From the NCBI RefSeq assembly GCF_005869855.1, contig NZ_SZNH01000022.1:97178-141785 (forward strand): a stretch of 44,608 nucleotides of DNA, in the 5' to 3' direction. Source of the DNA: Nostoc sp. PA-18-2419. Lineage in GTDB: Bacteria; Cyanobacteriota; Cyanobacteriia; Cyanobacteriales; Nostocaceae. Made by a program: the position numbers and the translations under genes. The notes under the pieces are model-generated. The model saw nothing but the letters and a program-made list of their open reading frames with translations, was not told where the DNA came from and made no database searches. Positions 1-9,016 of the stretch are shown here, in pieces (position 1 is the first letter of the stretch; every line of letters begins with the position of its first letter).

Positions 1-981
1 GTAGAGGGTTTTGGTTTTCAAACACTTGAAAAAATAGTACAACAGCGAGCGCGCTTACATCCAGAACAGCTATTCACCAAACACCAACAGGAAAATCCTA
101 ATTTCTGGACTCCAGCAGATGCAGATTATCCCCGCTTACTACTGGAAACTCCCAGTCCACCGCCGATTTTGTACTATCGCGGTGAAGTCGATTTGCAAGA
201 AAATCTCGGACAAAAACCCTTAGTTGGGATTGTCGGAACCCGCCGCCCTTCAGAATATGGGATTCGTTGGACTCGTCAAATTAGCACAGCTTTGGCGAAA
301 AATGGCTTTACAGTGGTTTCTGGAATGGCAGAGGGAATTGATACAGAAAGCCACGCCGCCACCATGAAAGCTGGTGGAAGAACCATCGCAGTTTTAGGAA
401 CTGGTGTAGATGTTATTTATCCCCAGAAAAATCGAGATTTGTACAAGCAAATTTTGACGGCTGGCTTAGTCGTGAGTGAGTATCCCACAAAAACCCCACC
501 CGATCGCACTCATTTTCCCCGGCGCAACCGGATTATTGCAGGAATGAGCCGCGCTATCCTGGTGATAGAAGCCCCATTAAAATCTGGCGCTTTAATTACA
601 GCCACCTACGCTAATGAATTTGGTAGAGATGTCTATGCATTACCAGGGAGAGTGGACGATTATCCATCCCAAGGTTGCTTAAAGTTACTAACTCAAGGTG
701 CTTCTCTGATTCTCAAAGAATTAGATGAATTATTAACAATGCTGGGAGCAATACCACAAATTGATGAACTTGAGCAATTGTCAACAGCACAACAGTTAAT
801 ACCAACTTTATCAGTTGAATTGCAACGGGTAATGGATGCGATCGCTTTTGATGTTTTACCCTTCGATTTAATTGTCCAACAAACCGATATGCCTGCTGGC
901 TCAGTTTCCAGCGCTTTGTTACAGTTAGAACTTATGGGTTTACTCTCCCAACTACCAGGGATGCGGTATCAAAAAAATTAG
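1..981 (+). CDS. dprA: DNA-processing protein DprA, 5' end outside window
   Basis: DprA binds incoming single-stranded DNA and loads RecA during natural transformation in the cytoplasm. The reading frame is open from base 1, so the start lies upstream of the window; the TTG at 169 is only an internal codon. The DprA Rossmann-like core is clear: GIVGTRRPSEYG, VVSGMAEGID, AVLGTGVDVIYP, SEYP, FPRRNRIIAG and the ALPG segment near the end of the fold. A C-terminal winged-helix region follows (about the last 65 residues, ending SQLPGMRYQKN), as in the longer DprA proteins. The final base of the TAG stop is also the first base of a GTCATT(G/A/T) heptamer repeat. Family assignment is firm; competence in this organism is inference. 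Confidence 0.93.
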   Translation, partial: VEGFGFQTLEKIVQQRARLHPEQLFTKHQQENPNFWTPADADYPRLLLETPSPPPILYYRGEVDLQENLGQKPLVGIVGTRRPSEYGIRWTRQISTALAKNGFTVVSGMAEGIDTESHAATMKAGGRTIAVLGTGVDVIYPQKNRDLYKQILTAGLVVSEYPTKTPPDRTHFPRRNRIIAGMSRAILVIEAPLKSGALITATYANEFGRDVYALPGRVDDYPSQGCLKLLTQGASLILKELDELLTMLGAIPQIDELEQLSTAQQLIPTLSVELQRVMDAIAFDVLPFDLIVQQTDMPAGSVSSALLQLELMGLLSQLPGMRYQKN

Positions 982-1001
982 TCATTGGTCATTAGTCATT
1001 T
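981..1001. repeat. Short tandem heptamer repeat (3 units of GTCATTN)
   Basis: Three consecutive units GTCATTG, GTCATTA and GTCATTT start on the last base of the dprA stop codon. The same heptamer occurs five times after gap1. Short tandemly repeated heptamers are a known feature of filamentous cyanobacterial genomes; no function is assigned. Confidence 0.8.
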
Positions 1002-1132
1002 GTTTTTCTTTGTGTCCCCGCGTCTTTCCACCTGCCCAAACCTTAAAATATGCCAAGTAAATATGCCTTCGCTGACTGAGACTGTCACGATCATAAAGTA
1101 AAGAGTAAAAGGCAATCTATTTTGACTTTTAA

Positions 1133-2218
<1,086 letters not shown>

Positions 2219-2221
2219 TTC

Positions 2222-2256
2222 GTCATTAGTCATTAGTCATTGGTCATTAGTCATTA
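2222..2256. repeat. Tandem heptamer repeat, 5 units of GTCATT(A/G)
   Basis: Five units run without interruption just after the gap1 stop: GTCATTA twice, GTCATTG once, GTCATTA twice. A run of TTTTGAC-like units follows to about 2290. It is the same motif as at the dprA end. Confidence 0.85.
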
Positions 2257-2414
2257 GCTTTTGACTCTTGACTTTTGACTTTTGCCCATTGCCTTTTGGG
2301 ATTTAGGTCAAATGGTAAATACCTGAAAATAAAACGCAATCTAGTATTTTTACTTAGCAAACCAGTGATATGAAAAACCTGCGAGTTGAGATGCTTTATG
2401 CGATCGCATCGCAT

Positions 2415-2492
2415 GATACCAATTCTCTAAAAGCAGACTCAAGATTTAAACCGGGAAACCTAAATTAAATTTGAAGTCTGTTAATTGGTATC
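2415..2492. repeat. 10-bp inverted repeat upstream of pyk
   Basis: GATACCAATT at 2415-2424 and AATTGGTATC at 2483-2492 are perfect inverted copies 58 bp apart, with further partial pairing outside them (CGCAT/ATGC). The right arm lies directly before the ATG at 2501 and covers the first codons of an alternative TTG start. It could be a regulatory structure or a small repeat element; I cannot tell which. Confidence 0.5.
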
Positions 2493-2500
2493 AAGCATCA

Positions 2501-3964
2501 ATGTCGCAGGTTATTCCTCAACCCCTAATCCCTATGCGTCGAACCAAAATCATTTGTACTGTTGGGCCTGCTACATCTGCACCTGAAAAACTCCAAGCTT
2601 TAGTAGAAGCTGGAATGAATGTAGCGCGATTGAATTTTTCCCACGGAGCCTATGAATTCCATGCCAAAACGGCTCAGTACTTGAGGCAGATTAGTGCTGA
2701 GCAACAAAGGCCGATCGCTATTATGCAAGATTTGTGTGGGCCAAAGATCCGTTTGGGTATCTTACCACCAGAAGGGTTAAATGTGGAAGCTGGGAGTGAA
2801 GTTACCTTTGTTTTACAAGACAAGGGTGAGAGTATTGACGAATTGCCTTTACCGTTGCCGACTTTGTTTGCAATGGTGCGACCAGGCGAACCAATTTTAA
2901 TTAATGATGGTCGTGTCAAGTTGATTGTCACCGATCGCGATGCCGATCGCATCCGGGCAGAGGTGAAAATTGGCGGGTTAATTTCCACCCACAAAGGAGT
3001 AAACCTGCCACAAACTCCTTTGCCCGTGAGTTCAATCACCGAAAAAGACTTGCTAGATTTGCGTTTTGGGATTCAGTTGGGTGTAGACTGGGTGGCGGTG
3101 TCTTTTGTGCGATCGCCACAAGATTTAGAACCCGCTCAAAGGATGATTGAAGCTGCTGGCGCTTCTATCCGCTTAATTGCCAAAATTGAAAGAGCAGAGG
3201 CAGTAGAGCAGTTTGACTCCATTTTGAAAGTTGCCGACGGCATCATGATTGCCCGTGGCGATTTGGGTGTGGAAATGCCGATTCATGAAGTCCCTCTGAT
3301 TCAAAAAGATATCACTCGCCGTTGCAATCAAGCTGGCAAGCCCGTGATTACAGCCACGCAAATGCTAGAGTCGATGATTAGCGCCCCCGACCCCACCCGC
3401 GCCGAGGCCACCGATGTTGCTAACTCCATTTTGGATGGTACAGATGCGGTAATGCTTTCTGGTGAAACTGCCGTGGGAGAATATCCCATCGCTGCTGTCG
3501 CGATGATGCATAACATTGCCATACGAACAGAACAGGCTTTAGATGAGGGCGGCAGACATTCCTGGTGTCATGAACCTGGTAGTCTCAGCGTCACCGAATC
3601 TGTGGCAGAAGCAGTGTGTCGCATCGCTTATGAAACCGGCTCACGGGCAATTCTCTGTAACACAACCTCAGGAAGTACGGCGAGAATGGTGTCAAAATAT
3701 CGCCCAACTTCTCCAATTATTGCCTTGACTGCTGATGCTACCGCTTACCGCCAGCTAGCGCTTTCCTGGGGAGTTGAACCTTTGTTAATGCCACCAGTGC
3801 ACAATGCTGAAGAAATGTTTACAAATGTGGTGAACAGAGTCCTAGATTTGGGTCTAGCGAACAAGGGAGATCAGGTCGTGATTACCTCTGGCGTTCCAAT
3901 TGGTAAATCAGGAACAACCAGTTTAATCAAAGTGCATTCCATTGGACAACCAATTTCTGCATAG
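2501..3964 (+). CDS. pyk: Pyruvate kinase
   Basis: Converts phosphoenolpyruvate and ADP to pyruvate and ATP, the last step of glycolysis. From ATG 2501 the protein is 487 residues, normal for a single-module pyruvate kinase without the extra C-terminal phosphohistidine domain found in some longer bacterial versions. Visible family signatures are RRTKIICTVGPA, NVARLNFSHG, the lysine signature around LIAKIERAEAV, MIARGDLGVE and the active-site stretch ITATQMLESM. The frame is also open from TTG 2471, but that start lies inside an inverted repeat. ATG 2534 (MRRTK) is a third option. No convincing Shine-Dalgarno is seen at any of them. It lies 282 bp after gap1, same strand. Confidence 0.94.
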   Translation: MSQVIPQPLIPMRRTKIICTVGPATSAPEKLQALVEAGMNVARLNFSHGAYEFHAKTAQYLRQISAEQQRPIAIMQDLCGPKIRLGILPPEGLNVEAGSEVTFVLQDKGESIDELPLPLPTLFAMVRPGEPILINDGRVKLIVTDRDADRIRAEVKIGGLISTHKGVNLPQTPLPVSSITEKDLLDLRFGIQLGVDWVAVSFVRSPQDLEPAQRMIEAAGASIRLIAKIERAEAVEQFDSILKVADGIMIARGDLGVEMPIHEVPLIQKDITRRCNQAGKPVITATQMLESMISAPDPTRAEATDVANSILDGTDAVMLSGETAVGEYPIAAVAMMHNIAIRTEQALDEGGRHSWCHEPGSLSVTESVAEAVCRIAYETGSRAILCNTTSGSTARMVSKYRPTSPIIALTADATAYRQLALSWGVEPLLMPPVHNAEEMFTNVVNRVLDLGLANKGDQVVITSGVPIGKSGTTSLIKVHSIGQPISA

Positions 3965-4041
3965 GCATCTAGAATAGGGCTGTGGCTCTGGATAGCAAAC
4001 AAAATTAGGCAATCGTTAAGAAAAATTGCCAGAATCAGAAT

Positions 4042-4120
4042 TGGAGAGACTGGGGACTGGGGATAAGGGGAGATGGGGAGGTAGGGAGATGAGGAGGTGA
4101 GGGGCTTGAGAGACAGGGAG
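4042..4120. repeat. Purine-rich GGGGAGATGGGG-type tract
   Basis: About 80 bp of almost pure G/A on the plus strand built from degenerate units such as GGGGAGATGGGGAGG, between pyk and tal. The same kind of tract lies inside lnt (14541-14592), and a short one lies at about 20320-20336. It looks like a dispersed low-complexity repeat family. Confidence 0.7.
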
Positions 4121-4242
4121 CAAAACAGAAAATATATAACTCCTTATGCCTTGCTTCGGAATCTCTAGCTCCACTCAACAGTCAACAGTCAACACTTACT
4201 AAGGAATTAAGTAAATCCTAAACAAACATCACGGAGTATTTT

Positions 4243-5247
4243 ATGTCTAAAAGTTTACTAGAGCAATTGCGAGAAATAACTGTTGTGGTTGCAGATACAG
4301 GGGATATTCAAGCAATTGAAAAGTTCAAACCCCAAGACGCCACTACAAATCCCTCCCTGATTACAGCTGCGGCGCAGATGCCAGAATATCAGGAAGTTGT
4401 CGATCAGACTTTACTTCAGGCAAAAAAAGATGCTGGAGCCGGAGCTACCCAAGAACAAATAGCTTCTCTGGCGTTTGAACGTCTAGCAGTGGCTTTTGGA
4501 TTGAAGATTTTGCAAATTATTCCTGGTCGCGTGTCTACGGAAGTAGATGCTCGATTGTCCTATGATACTGAAGCGACCGTTGAGAAGGCACGGGAATTAA
4601 TTGCTCAGTATAAAGCTGCTGGAATTGGCCGCGATCGCGTGTTAATTAAAATTGCCACCACCTGGGAAGGCATTCGCGCTGCGGAAATTCTGGAAAAAGA
4701 AGGTATTCATTGTAACCTTACCTTGTTGTTTGGTTTGCACCAAGCGATCGCCTGTGCAGAAGCCGGCGTTACCCTAATTTCTCCCTTCGTTGGTCGGATT
4801 CTCGACTGGTACAAAAAAGATACCGGACGCGATAGCTATCCAGCAGCCGAAGATCCAGGAGTTTTGTCGGTCACCAAAATCTACAACTACTACAAAAAAT
4901 TCGGCTATAAAACCGAAGTCATGGGAGCTAGCTTCCGTAACGTTGGTGAAATTACTGAACTTGCAGGTAGTGATTTGTTGACAATTTCCCCATCGCTTTT
5001 GGCGGAATTACACGCAACTATCGGAGATCTACCACGCAAACTCGACCCTGCCAAAGTAGCAAACTTGGAAATTGAAAAATTATCCATTGACAAAGCTGCC
5101 TATGACAAGATGCACGCTGCTGACCGCATGGCAAATGAAAAACTAGACGAAGGCATCAAAGGTTTCACTAAGGCACTAGAAGACCTAGAAAAACTTTTGG
5201 CAGACAGACTAGTTCGCCTGGAAACAGAGGTTGTAGCAAGTCATTAA
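4243..5247 (+). CDS. tal: Transaldolase
   Basis: Moves a dihydroxyacetone unit between sugar phosphates in the non-oxidative pentose phosphate pathway. At 334 residues it matches the TalB-type length. Visible signatures are DATTNPSLI near residue 32, the Schiff-base lysine K136 in [19 protein letters not shown] and [14 protein letters not shown] 4243 is preceded by GGAG at 4233-4236. The gene lies 278 bp after pyk with a purine-rich repeat between them, so it probably has its own promoter. In many cyanobacteria tal sits beside the oxidative pentose phosphate genes; here it is grouped with gap1 and pyk. Confidence 0.95.
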   Translation: MSKSLLEQLREITVVVADTGDIQAIEKFKPQDATTNPSLITAAAQMPEYQEVVDQTLLQAKKDAGAGATQEQIASLAFERLAVAFGLKILQIIPGRVSTEVDARLSYDTEATVEKARELIAQYKAAGIGRDRVLIKIATTWEGIRAAEILEKEGIHCNLTLLFGLHQAIACAEAGVTLISPFVGRILDWYKKDTGRDSYPAAEDPGVLSVTKIYNYYKKFGYKTEVMGASFRNVGEITELAGSDLLTISPSLLAELHATIGDLPRKLDPAKVANLEIEKLSIDKAAYDKMHAADRMANEKLDEGIKGFTKALEDLEKLLADRLVRLETEVVASH

Positions 5248-5265
5248 AATGTGACAACAATTAAT

Positions 5266-5294
5266 GGTTAGTGGTTAATAGGAAACCACTAACC
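5266..5294 (+). terminator. Hairpin after tal
   Basis: GGTTAGTGGTT (5266-5276) and AACCACTAACC (5284-5294) form a perfect 11-bp stem with a 7-base loop, 19 bp after the tal stop. The downstream bases are A/T rich but lack a strong T run, so it may terminate weakly or protect the mRNA end. Confidence 0.5.
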
Positions 5295-5433
5295 AATTAT
5301 TAACTGGCGTTGCATAAAATAGGCTATGATACTTACCCAGATAGGCAAGAAAGCCCGCACAAAAATACAAGGGACAAGCTCTCCTACCCATCCTGCAAAT
5401 ATTCAACGCCAATTAATTTTGGCTCGGATGTCC

Positions 5434-5811
5434 TTAATACCATTGATGCCTGTAGTCTCGTTGTCGTCTTAACTCCCGTTGTCGTCTTAACTGTATCTCT
5501 CGAATATTTTGGTATCGTTCAAACCGTTCCCGTCGTCGGATATTTTGGTATCGTGTAGGGAACTGGCGGCGTCGGATAAATTGATATCGTCCTGAGTCCC
5601 GCCGTCTAATAATCTGATATCGTCCTGAGTCCCGCCGCCGAGCAATTAAAAGCTCTGCTTTTCCATTTCCAACTAGGTTAGCCTCTGGCGTCATACTCTG
5701 TTCATTAACAGCATTATTTAGAGAAATATCCTTCGCTTGTACTATTGAGGGTGGATACACAAAGGCAAATAACAATAATGCTATCGAGGATAGCTGACTG
5801 AAACCTTTCAT
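5434..5811 (-). CDS. Small secreted arginine-rich repeat protein
   Basis: I do not recognise this 125-residue protein. Residues 1-26 look like a signal peptide (MKGFSQ, hydrophobic core SIALLLFAFVYPPS, VQA just before the likely cut). After a neutral linker, residues 58-125 are made of 11-12-residue units of the form RRRDSGRYQII. Two are almost identical (58-68 and 69-79); two diverged (80-91 and 92-103); the last two drift to RRQR. The result is an extremely basic tail with a regularly spaced Tyr-Gln. It lies 280 bp downstream of the microviridin exporter on the same strand. Nucleic-acid, polysaccharide or membrane binding are all possible; none is shown. Confidence 0.7.
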   Translation of the reverse strand: MKGFSQLSSIALLLFAFVYPPSIVQAKDISLNNAVNEQSMTPEANLVGNGKAELLIARRRDSGRYQIIRRRDSGRYQFIRRRQFPTRYQNIRRRERFERYQNIREIQLRRQRELRRQRDYRHQWY

Positions 5812-6091
5812 GCTTTTGCTTCTCTAAAACTTTAGTAATAACTTTATTAAAACACTTTAAAATCAGGAAATTATCGCTCATACAGTTTTTTTAAACTTAA
5901 TTTGGTATGAAATTATCTATTAAAATTTCATTCTTATGAATGATTGTTAATTAAATAAAACTGTGTAGTTCAATTTTATAACAGCGAGTTAGCAGTTAAA
6001 AATTTTCACCTCTGCATCCTTGCCCGTCTGTCTCCATTGCCCCTAATCCCCACTTCATGGGAGCGCCGAGTTCCCCAGTCCCCAGTCACTT

Positions 6092-8236
6092 TTACGGAGT
6101 TAAAAAATCTAAATGTTCTCCAGATAGAAGTTGCATTTCTTTAACAACACCTTGCATTTTTAACTGCCCTTTCTCTAATAGAACCAGAAAGTCTGCACGC
6201 AATATAACTCTAGGACGGTGGCTAATCATAATTGTGGTTTTACCTTGTCGGTAATGTAAAAGTTTATCTAATACTTGTGATTCTAATATTGGGTCTAATG
6301 CACTAGTAGATTCATCTAAAATTAGTATTGGTGGCTGTGCAACTATTGCTCTGGCCAAGGCTAATCTCTGCTTTTGTCCACCCGAAATATTTACACCAAA
6401 TTCGCCTAATACAGTTTGGTAATTATCTGGTAATTCGCAGATGAATTCGTCAGCACCAGCAATTTGGCAAGCCCGAACTATTTGTTCAAATGTAGCTTGA
6501 GGATAGCTAAAGTGAAAATTCTCTAAAATTGAACGACTCCAGAAGTGGGGTTCTTGCGGTACTAATACTATCTGTTGTCGCCGGCATTCTAAAGATAAAT
6601 CTTTCTGGTTATAAATACCAAAGCGAATATTACCTGATTGCAAGGGATACAACCCAGCCATCAATTTAGCTAAAGTACTTTTTCCACAGCCAGATTTACC
6701 AATCAGTGCTGTGACTTTACCTCCAGGAATAGTTAGGGAAAAGTCTTGTAATAAGTCTGCTCTACCTGTATGGTGAAAGTTAATGTTAGTACAAATAATA
6801 TCAGTATTACCAGAGATTACTGCCCAAGGCTTCTTTTCTTCATTTTGGTCTTCGGGCGTACTTTCAATTACTTCGGTAATCCGTTGGGTTGCAGTCTGGA
6901 TTCTGGCAAATTCATCTACAAAACTAATAATTGTAGTAATCAATATATTAAAATTAGCATTCATTGCATTAAATGCTAACAGTTGACCGATACTTAATTC
7001 TTGGTTAATAACTAGACTGCTACCAAACCAAAGTATAGCAAGATTTCCAAAACCAGAGACTAATCCCGAAAATACATTATTAATAATACCAATTTGAATA
7101 GTACCAAAACTCAGATAAGCCAAATTACCAAAACGGCTTTGAATCTCTTCCCAAGCTTGGGGAGCAGCATTAGCAGTTTTTACAGTCAGTATACCTTTAA
7201 AAATCTCTACCAGCATTCCTTGATTTTCGGCTTGTGTAACAAGGAGAGTACGGATTTTTTGCCGTAAAGTAGGCAGAAAGATAATAGTTGATAAAGACAT
7301 TAATAGGGCGACTATTACAGATAAACTTAGTAACTTTATACTATAAAATACCATAAAAACTAGTGAAATTGCCGTTACAAAAAGCTGACTGGGAATGGCA
7401 ATAACGACCTGGGAAACCATCTGATTAATTTCTTGAATATCTCGGAGACGGCTAACAATTTCGCCACTACGACGGGTTTCATAGTAAGTAAGAGGAAGGC
7501 GCAAAATTTGTCTGCCAAATTCTAAAGTGAGTCCTAACTCTAAACGTTGAGCAAAGTGGGCGATTAAGTTAGACTGTACGAGTGTTAGTGTGCTGGTAAA
7601 GAGATTTATCGCTACTACACCAATAGCAACTGTTGTTAAAAGTTGGGTATCTCCTCTAACTAATACATCGTCGGTGAGAATTTGAATTAAAAAAGGAGTT
7701 GCAAGGGAAAAGATTCCTATTGCTATGTTAATTAAAATTGCTTCAATTAAAATATGCCGATAAGGTAAAACTCGCGTTAAAAAGCGACTGAAACCCGTAA
7801 TTTTATCTGATTCTTGTTGATAAAAACCGATTTCATCTGGAAATAACAGTAACATGACGTAATTTGCCCAACCTATAGTTAATTCTTCAAGAGTCAGATA
7901 GCGGATACCACTACTAGGATCGGCAATTACATATTTTTTACCTTTTTTTCCATATAAAACTACCCAGTGGTATCCTTTCCAGTGGATAATCGCGGGGAGA
8001 GGTGCTTCATGGAGTTTCTCAATTAGTTTTGGTGTAGCCCTGACTGGACGAGCGTTGAACCCAAGGCTTTGGGCACCACGTTTCAAACCCACAAGAGTTG
8101 TACCCTGCGCTCCCGTACCAACAGCTTCCCGAACACGAGCGATCGCAAAACTACGTCCGTAATGTTTAGCTATACTGGCAATACACGCTGCTCCACAATC
8201 TTCCTCACTATGTTGCAGCACGAGTTGATATTTCAT
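6092..8236 (-). CDS. Peptidase C39-containing ABC exporter of the microviridin locus
   Basis: Predicted to cut the leader from the microviridin precursor and export the product across the inner membrane. The 714 residues fall into three parts. An N-terminal C39 cysteine peptidase (about 1-135) has oxyanion Gln8, Cys14 (EDCGAAC), His90 (KGYHWVVL) and Asp106 (ADPSSG). A transmembrane domain spans about 155-435. The ATPase has Walker A GKSGCGKST from 513, signature SGGQKQR from 618, Walker B LILDES and H-loop MISHRP. C39 peptidases cut after double glycine, and the divergent precursor has such a site at residues 39-40. It occupies the place of mdnE, the plain ABC transporter of classic microviridin clusters. 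The substrate is inferred from position. Confidence 0.9.
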   Translation of the reverse strand: MKYQLVLQHSEEDCGAACIASIAKHYGRSFAIARVREAVGTGAQGTTLVGLKRGAQSLGFNARPVRATPKLIEKLHEAPLPAIIHWKGYHWVVLYGKKGKKYVIADPSSGIRYLTLEELTIGWANYVMLLLFPDEIGFYQQESDKITGFSRFLTRVLPYRHILIEAILINIAIGIFSLATPFLIQILTDDVLVRGDTQLLTTVAIGVVAINLFTSTLTLVQSNLIAHFAQRLELGLTLEFGRQILRLPLTYYETRRSGEIVSRLRDIQEINQMVSQVVIAIPSQLFVTAISLVFMVFYSIKLLSLSVIVALLMSLSTIIFLPTLRQKIRTLLVTQAENQGMLVEIFKGILTVKTANAAPQAWEEIQSRFGNLAYLSFGTIQIGIINNVFSGLVSGFGNLAILWFGSSLVINQELSIGQLLAFNAMNANFNILITTIISFVDEFARIQTATQRITEVIESTPEDQNEEKKPWAVISGNTDIICTNINFHHTGRADLLQDFSLTIPGGKVTALIGKSGCGKSTLAKLMAGLYPLQSGNIRFGIYNQKDLSLECRRQQIVLVPQEPHFWSRSILENFHFSYPQATFEQIVRACQIAGADEFICELPDNYQTVLGEFGVNISGGQKQRLALARAIVAQPPILILDESTSALDPILESQVLDKLLHYRQGKTTIMISHRPRVILRADFLVLLEKGQLKMQGVVKEMQLLSGEHLDFLTP

Positions 8237-8543
8237 TGTTTCTATAACACTCCTGTTTAATTTGTGAATTTATAAGCATGGCGAAAGTATTAATTGCATC
8301 TTGCTTGTTACTTGAGGTACAAGTTATTTTTTCACCCAATCAAATGGTAGTCCTGTATGTCTGACATTGTTCTTGAAATATTACTTGGTATCAATAGATA
8401 ATAAACTTTAAATAAGTAAATAAGTATTTTTATGTAAATATTAAGAATAATTTAAGATTAAATTATTACTTGATAGATTAAGTACTATGTAATATCATTG
8501 ATACGAGTGTAAATTTATCTTTAGTTTACCGTAATCAAAAATT
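8237..8543. promoter_or_regulatory. Divergent intergenic region between exporter and precursor
   Basis: These 307 bp separate two genes transcribed away from each other, so both promoters must lie here. The sequence is strongly A/T rich (for example AAATAAGTAAATAAG near 8410). No operator or clear -35/-10 pair could be assigned with confidence, and no Shine-Dalgarno is obvious before ATG 8544. Confidence 0.5.
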
Positions 8544-8834
8544 ATGCCTGAAAACAAACCAGAAGAACCAAATTCACAAGCAATACCCTTCTTTGCCCGA
8601 TTTTTAGAAGGGCAAAGCTTTGAAGACTTATCTGATGAAGAATCACAAGCGCTTAGTGGTGGAAAATGTGGTGTAACTAAGAAGAAGGCTAATGAAGTCA
8701 ATCAAACTCTGAAGTATCCATCCGATCAAGAAGATAGCCCAATAGCAACTAAAAAAGCACCTTCTGATTCTGATGAGGCTTATACTAATAAGTATCCTTC
8801 AGATGGGGACGATCATAATTTTCCTGTAGAATAA
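8544..8834 (+). CDS. mdnA: Microviridin-type (graspetide) precursor with three core repeats
   Basis: The 96-residue precursor is modified by the two ATP-grasp ligases downstream. The leader carries PFFARFLE (residues 15-22), the conserved ligase-recognition helix, and LSDEESQALSGG (29-40), a double-glycine cleavage site. Three cores of the TxKxPSDxxx class follow: T55 to D64 (TLKYPSDQED), T69 to E78 (TKKAPSDSDE) and T81 to D90 (TNKYPSDGDD). Each keeps Thr, Lys, Ser, Asp and two terminal acidic residues, the set that makes two esters and one amide in known microviridins. The middle core has Ala where Tyr is usual, and the acidic positions are mostly Asp rather than Glu. Microviridins are serine-protease inhibitors; activity of these products is inference. 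Confidence 0.95.
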   Translation: MPENKPEEPNSQAIPFFARFLEGQSFEDLSDEESQALSGGKCGVTKKKANEVNQTLKYPSDQEDSPIATKKAPSDSDEAYTNKYPSDGDDHNFPVE

Positions 8835-8903
8835 CTGCATACTGTTGAGTACATCAAATGGTGCGGTTTTGAAAAATTATCACAATAAAATACTGTTAGC
8901 TTT

Positions 8904-8926
8904 GCCAACCCCATCTAGGGGTTGGC
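8904..8926 (+). terminator. Hairpin between precursor and ligase genes
   Basis: GCCAACCCC (8904-8912) and GGGGTTGGC (8918-8926) form a perfect 9-bp GC-rich stem with a 5-base loop, 70 bp after the precursor stop and 90 bp before mdnB. There is no strong T run behind it, so partial termination or 3'-end protection is more likely than a full stop. Either would give more precursor than enzyme transcript. Confidence 0.6.
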
Positions 8927-9016
8927 TTCCCATTAAAACTAAGTTCACCTTTTTAATACCTTGCTTCCTTAAAAGTTGACAATAGGGAAAGTATAAAAAT
9001 TGAATGAAAATATTTT

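Noticed and set aside
169..981. dprA starting at TTG 169
   Set aside because: The frame stays open with DprA-like sequence (FWTPADADYPRLLL) back to base 1, so this is an internal codon of a gene cut by the window edge.
5310..5558. Plus-strand 82-residue frame
   Set aside because: It is the complement of the arginine-repeat gene; the minus-strand frame has a signal peptide and repeat periodicity.
5600..5660. CRISPR-like direct repeats
   Set aside because: The near-identical 33-bp units are adjacent with no spacers and encode peptide repeats.
8495..8701. Minus-strand frame across the precursor start
   Set aside because: The plus strand has clear microviridin leader and cores.
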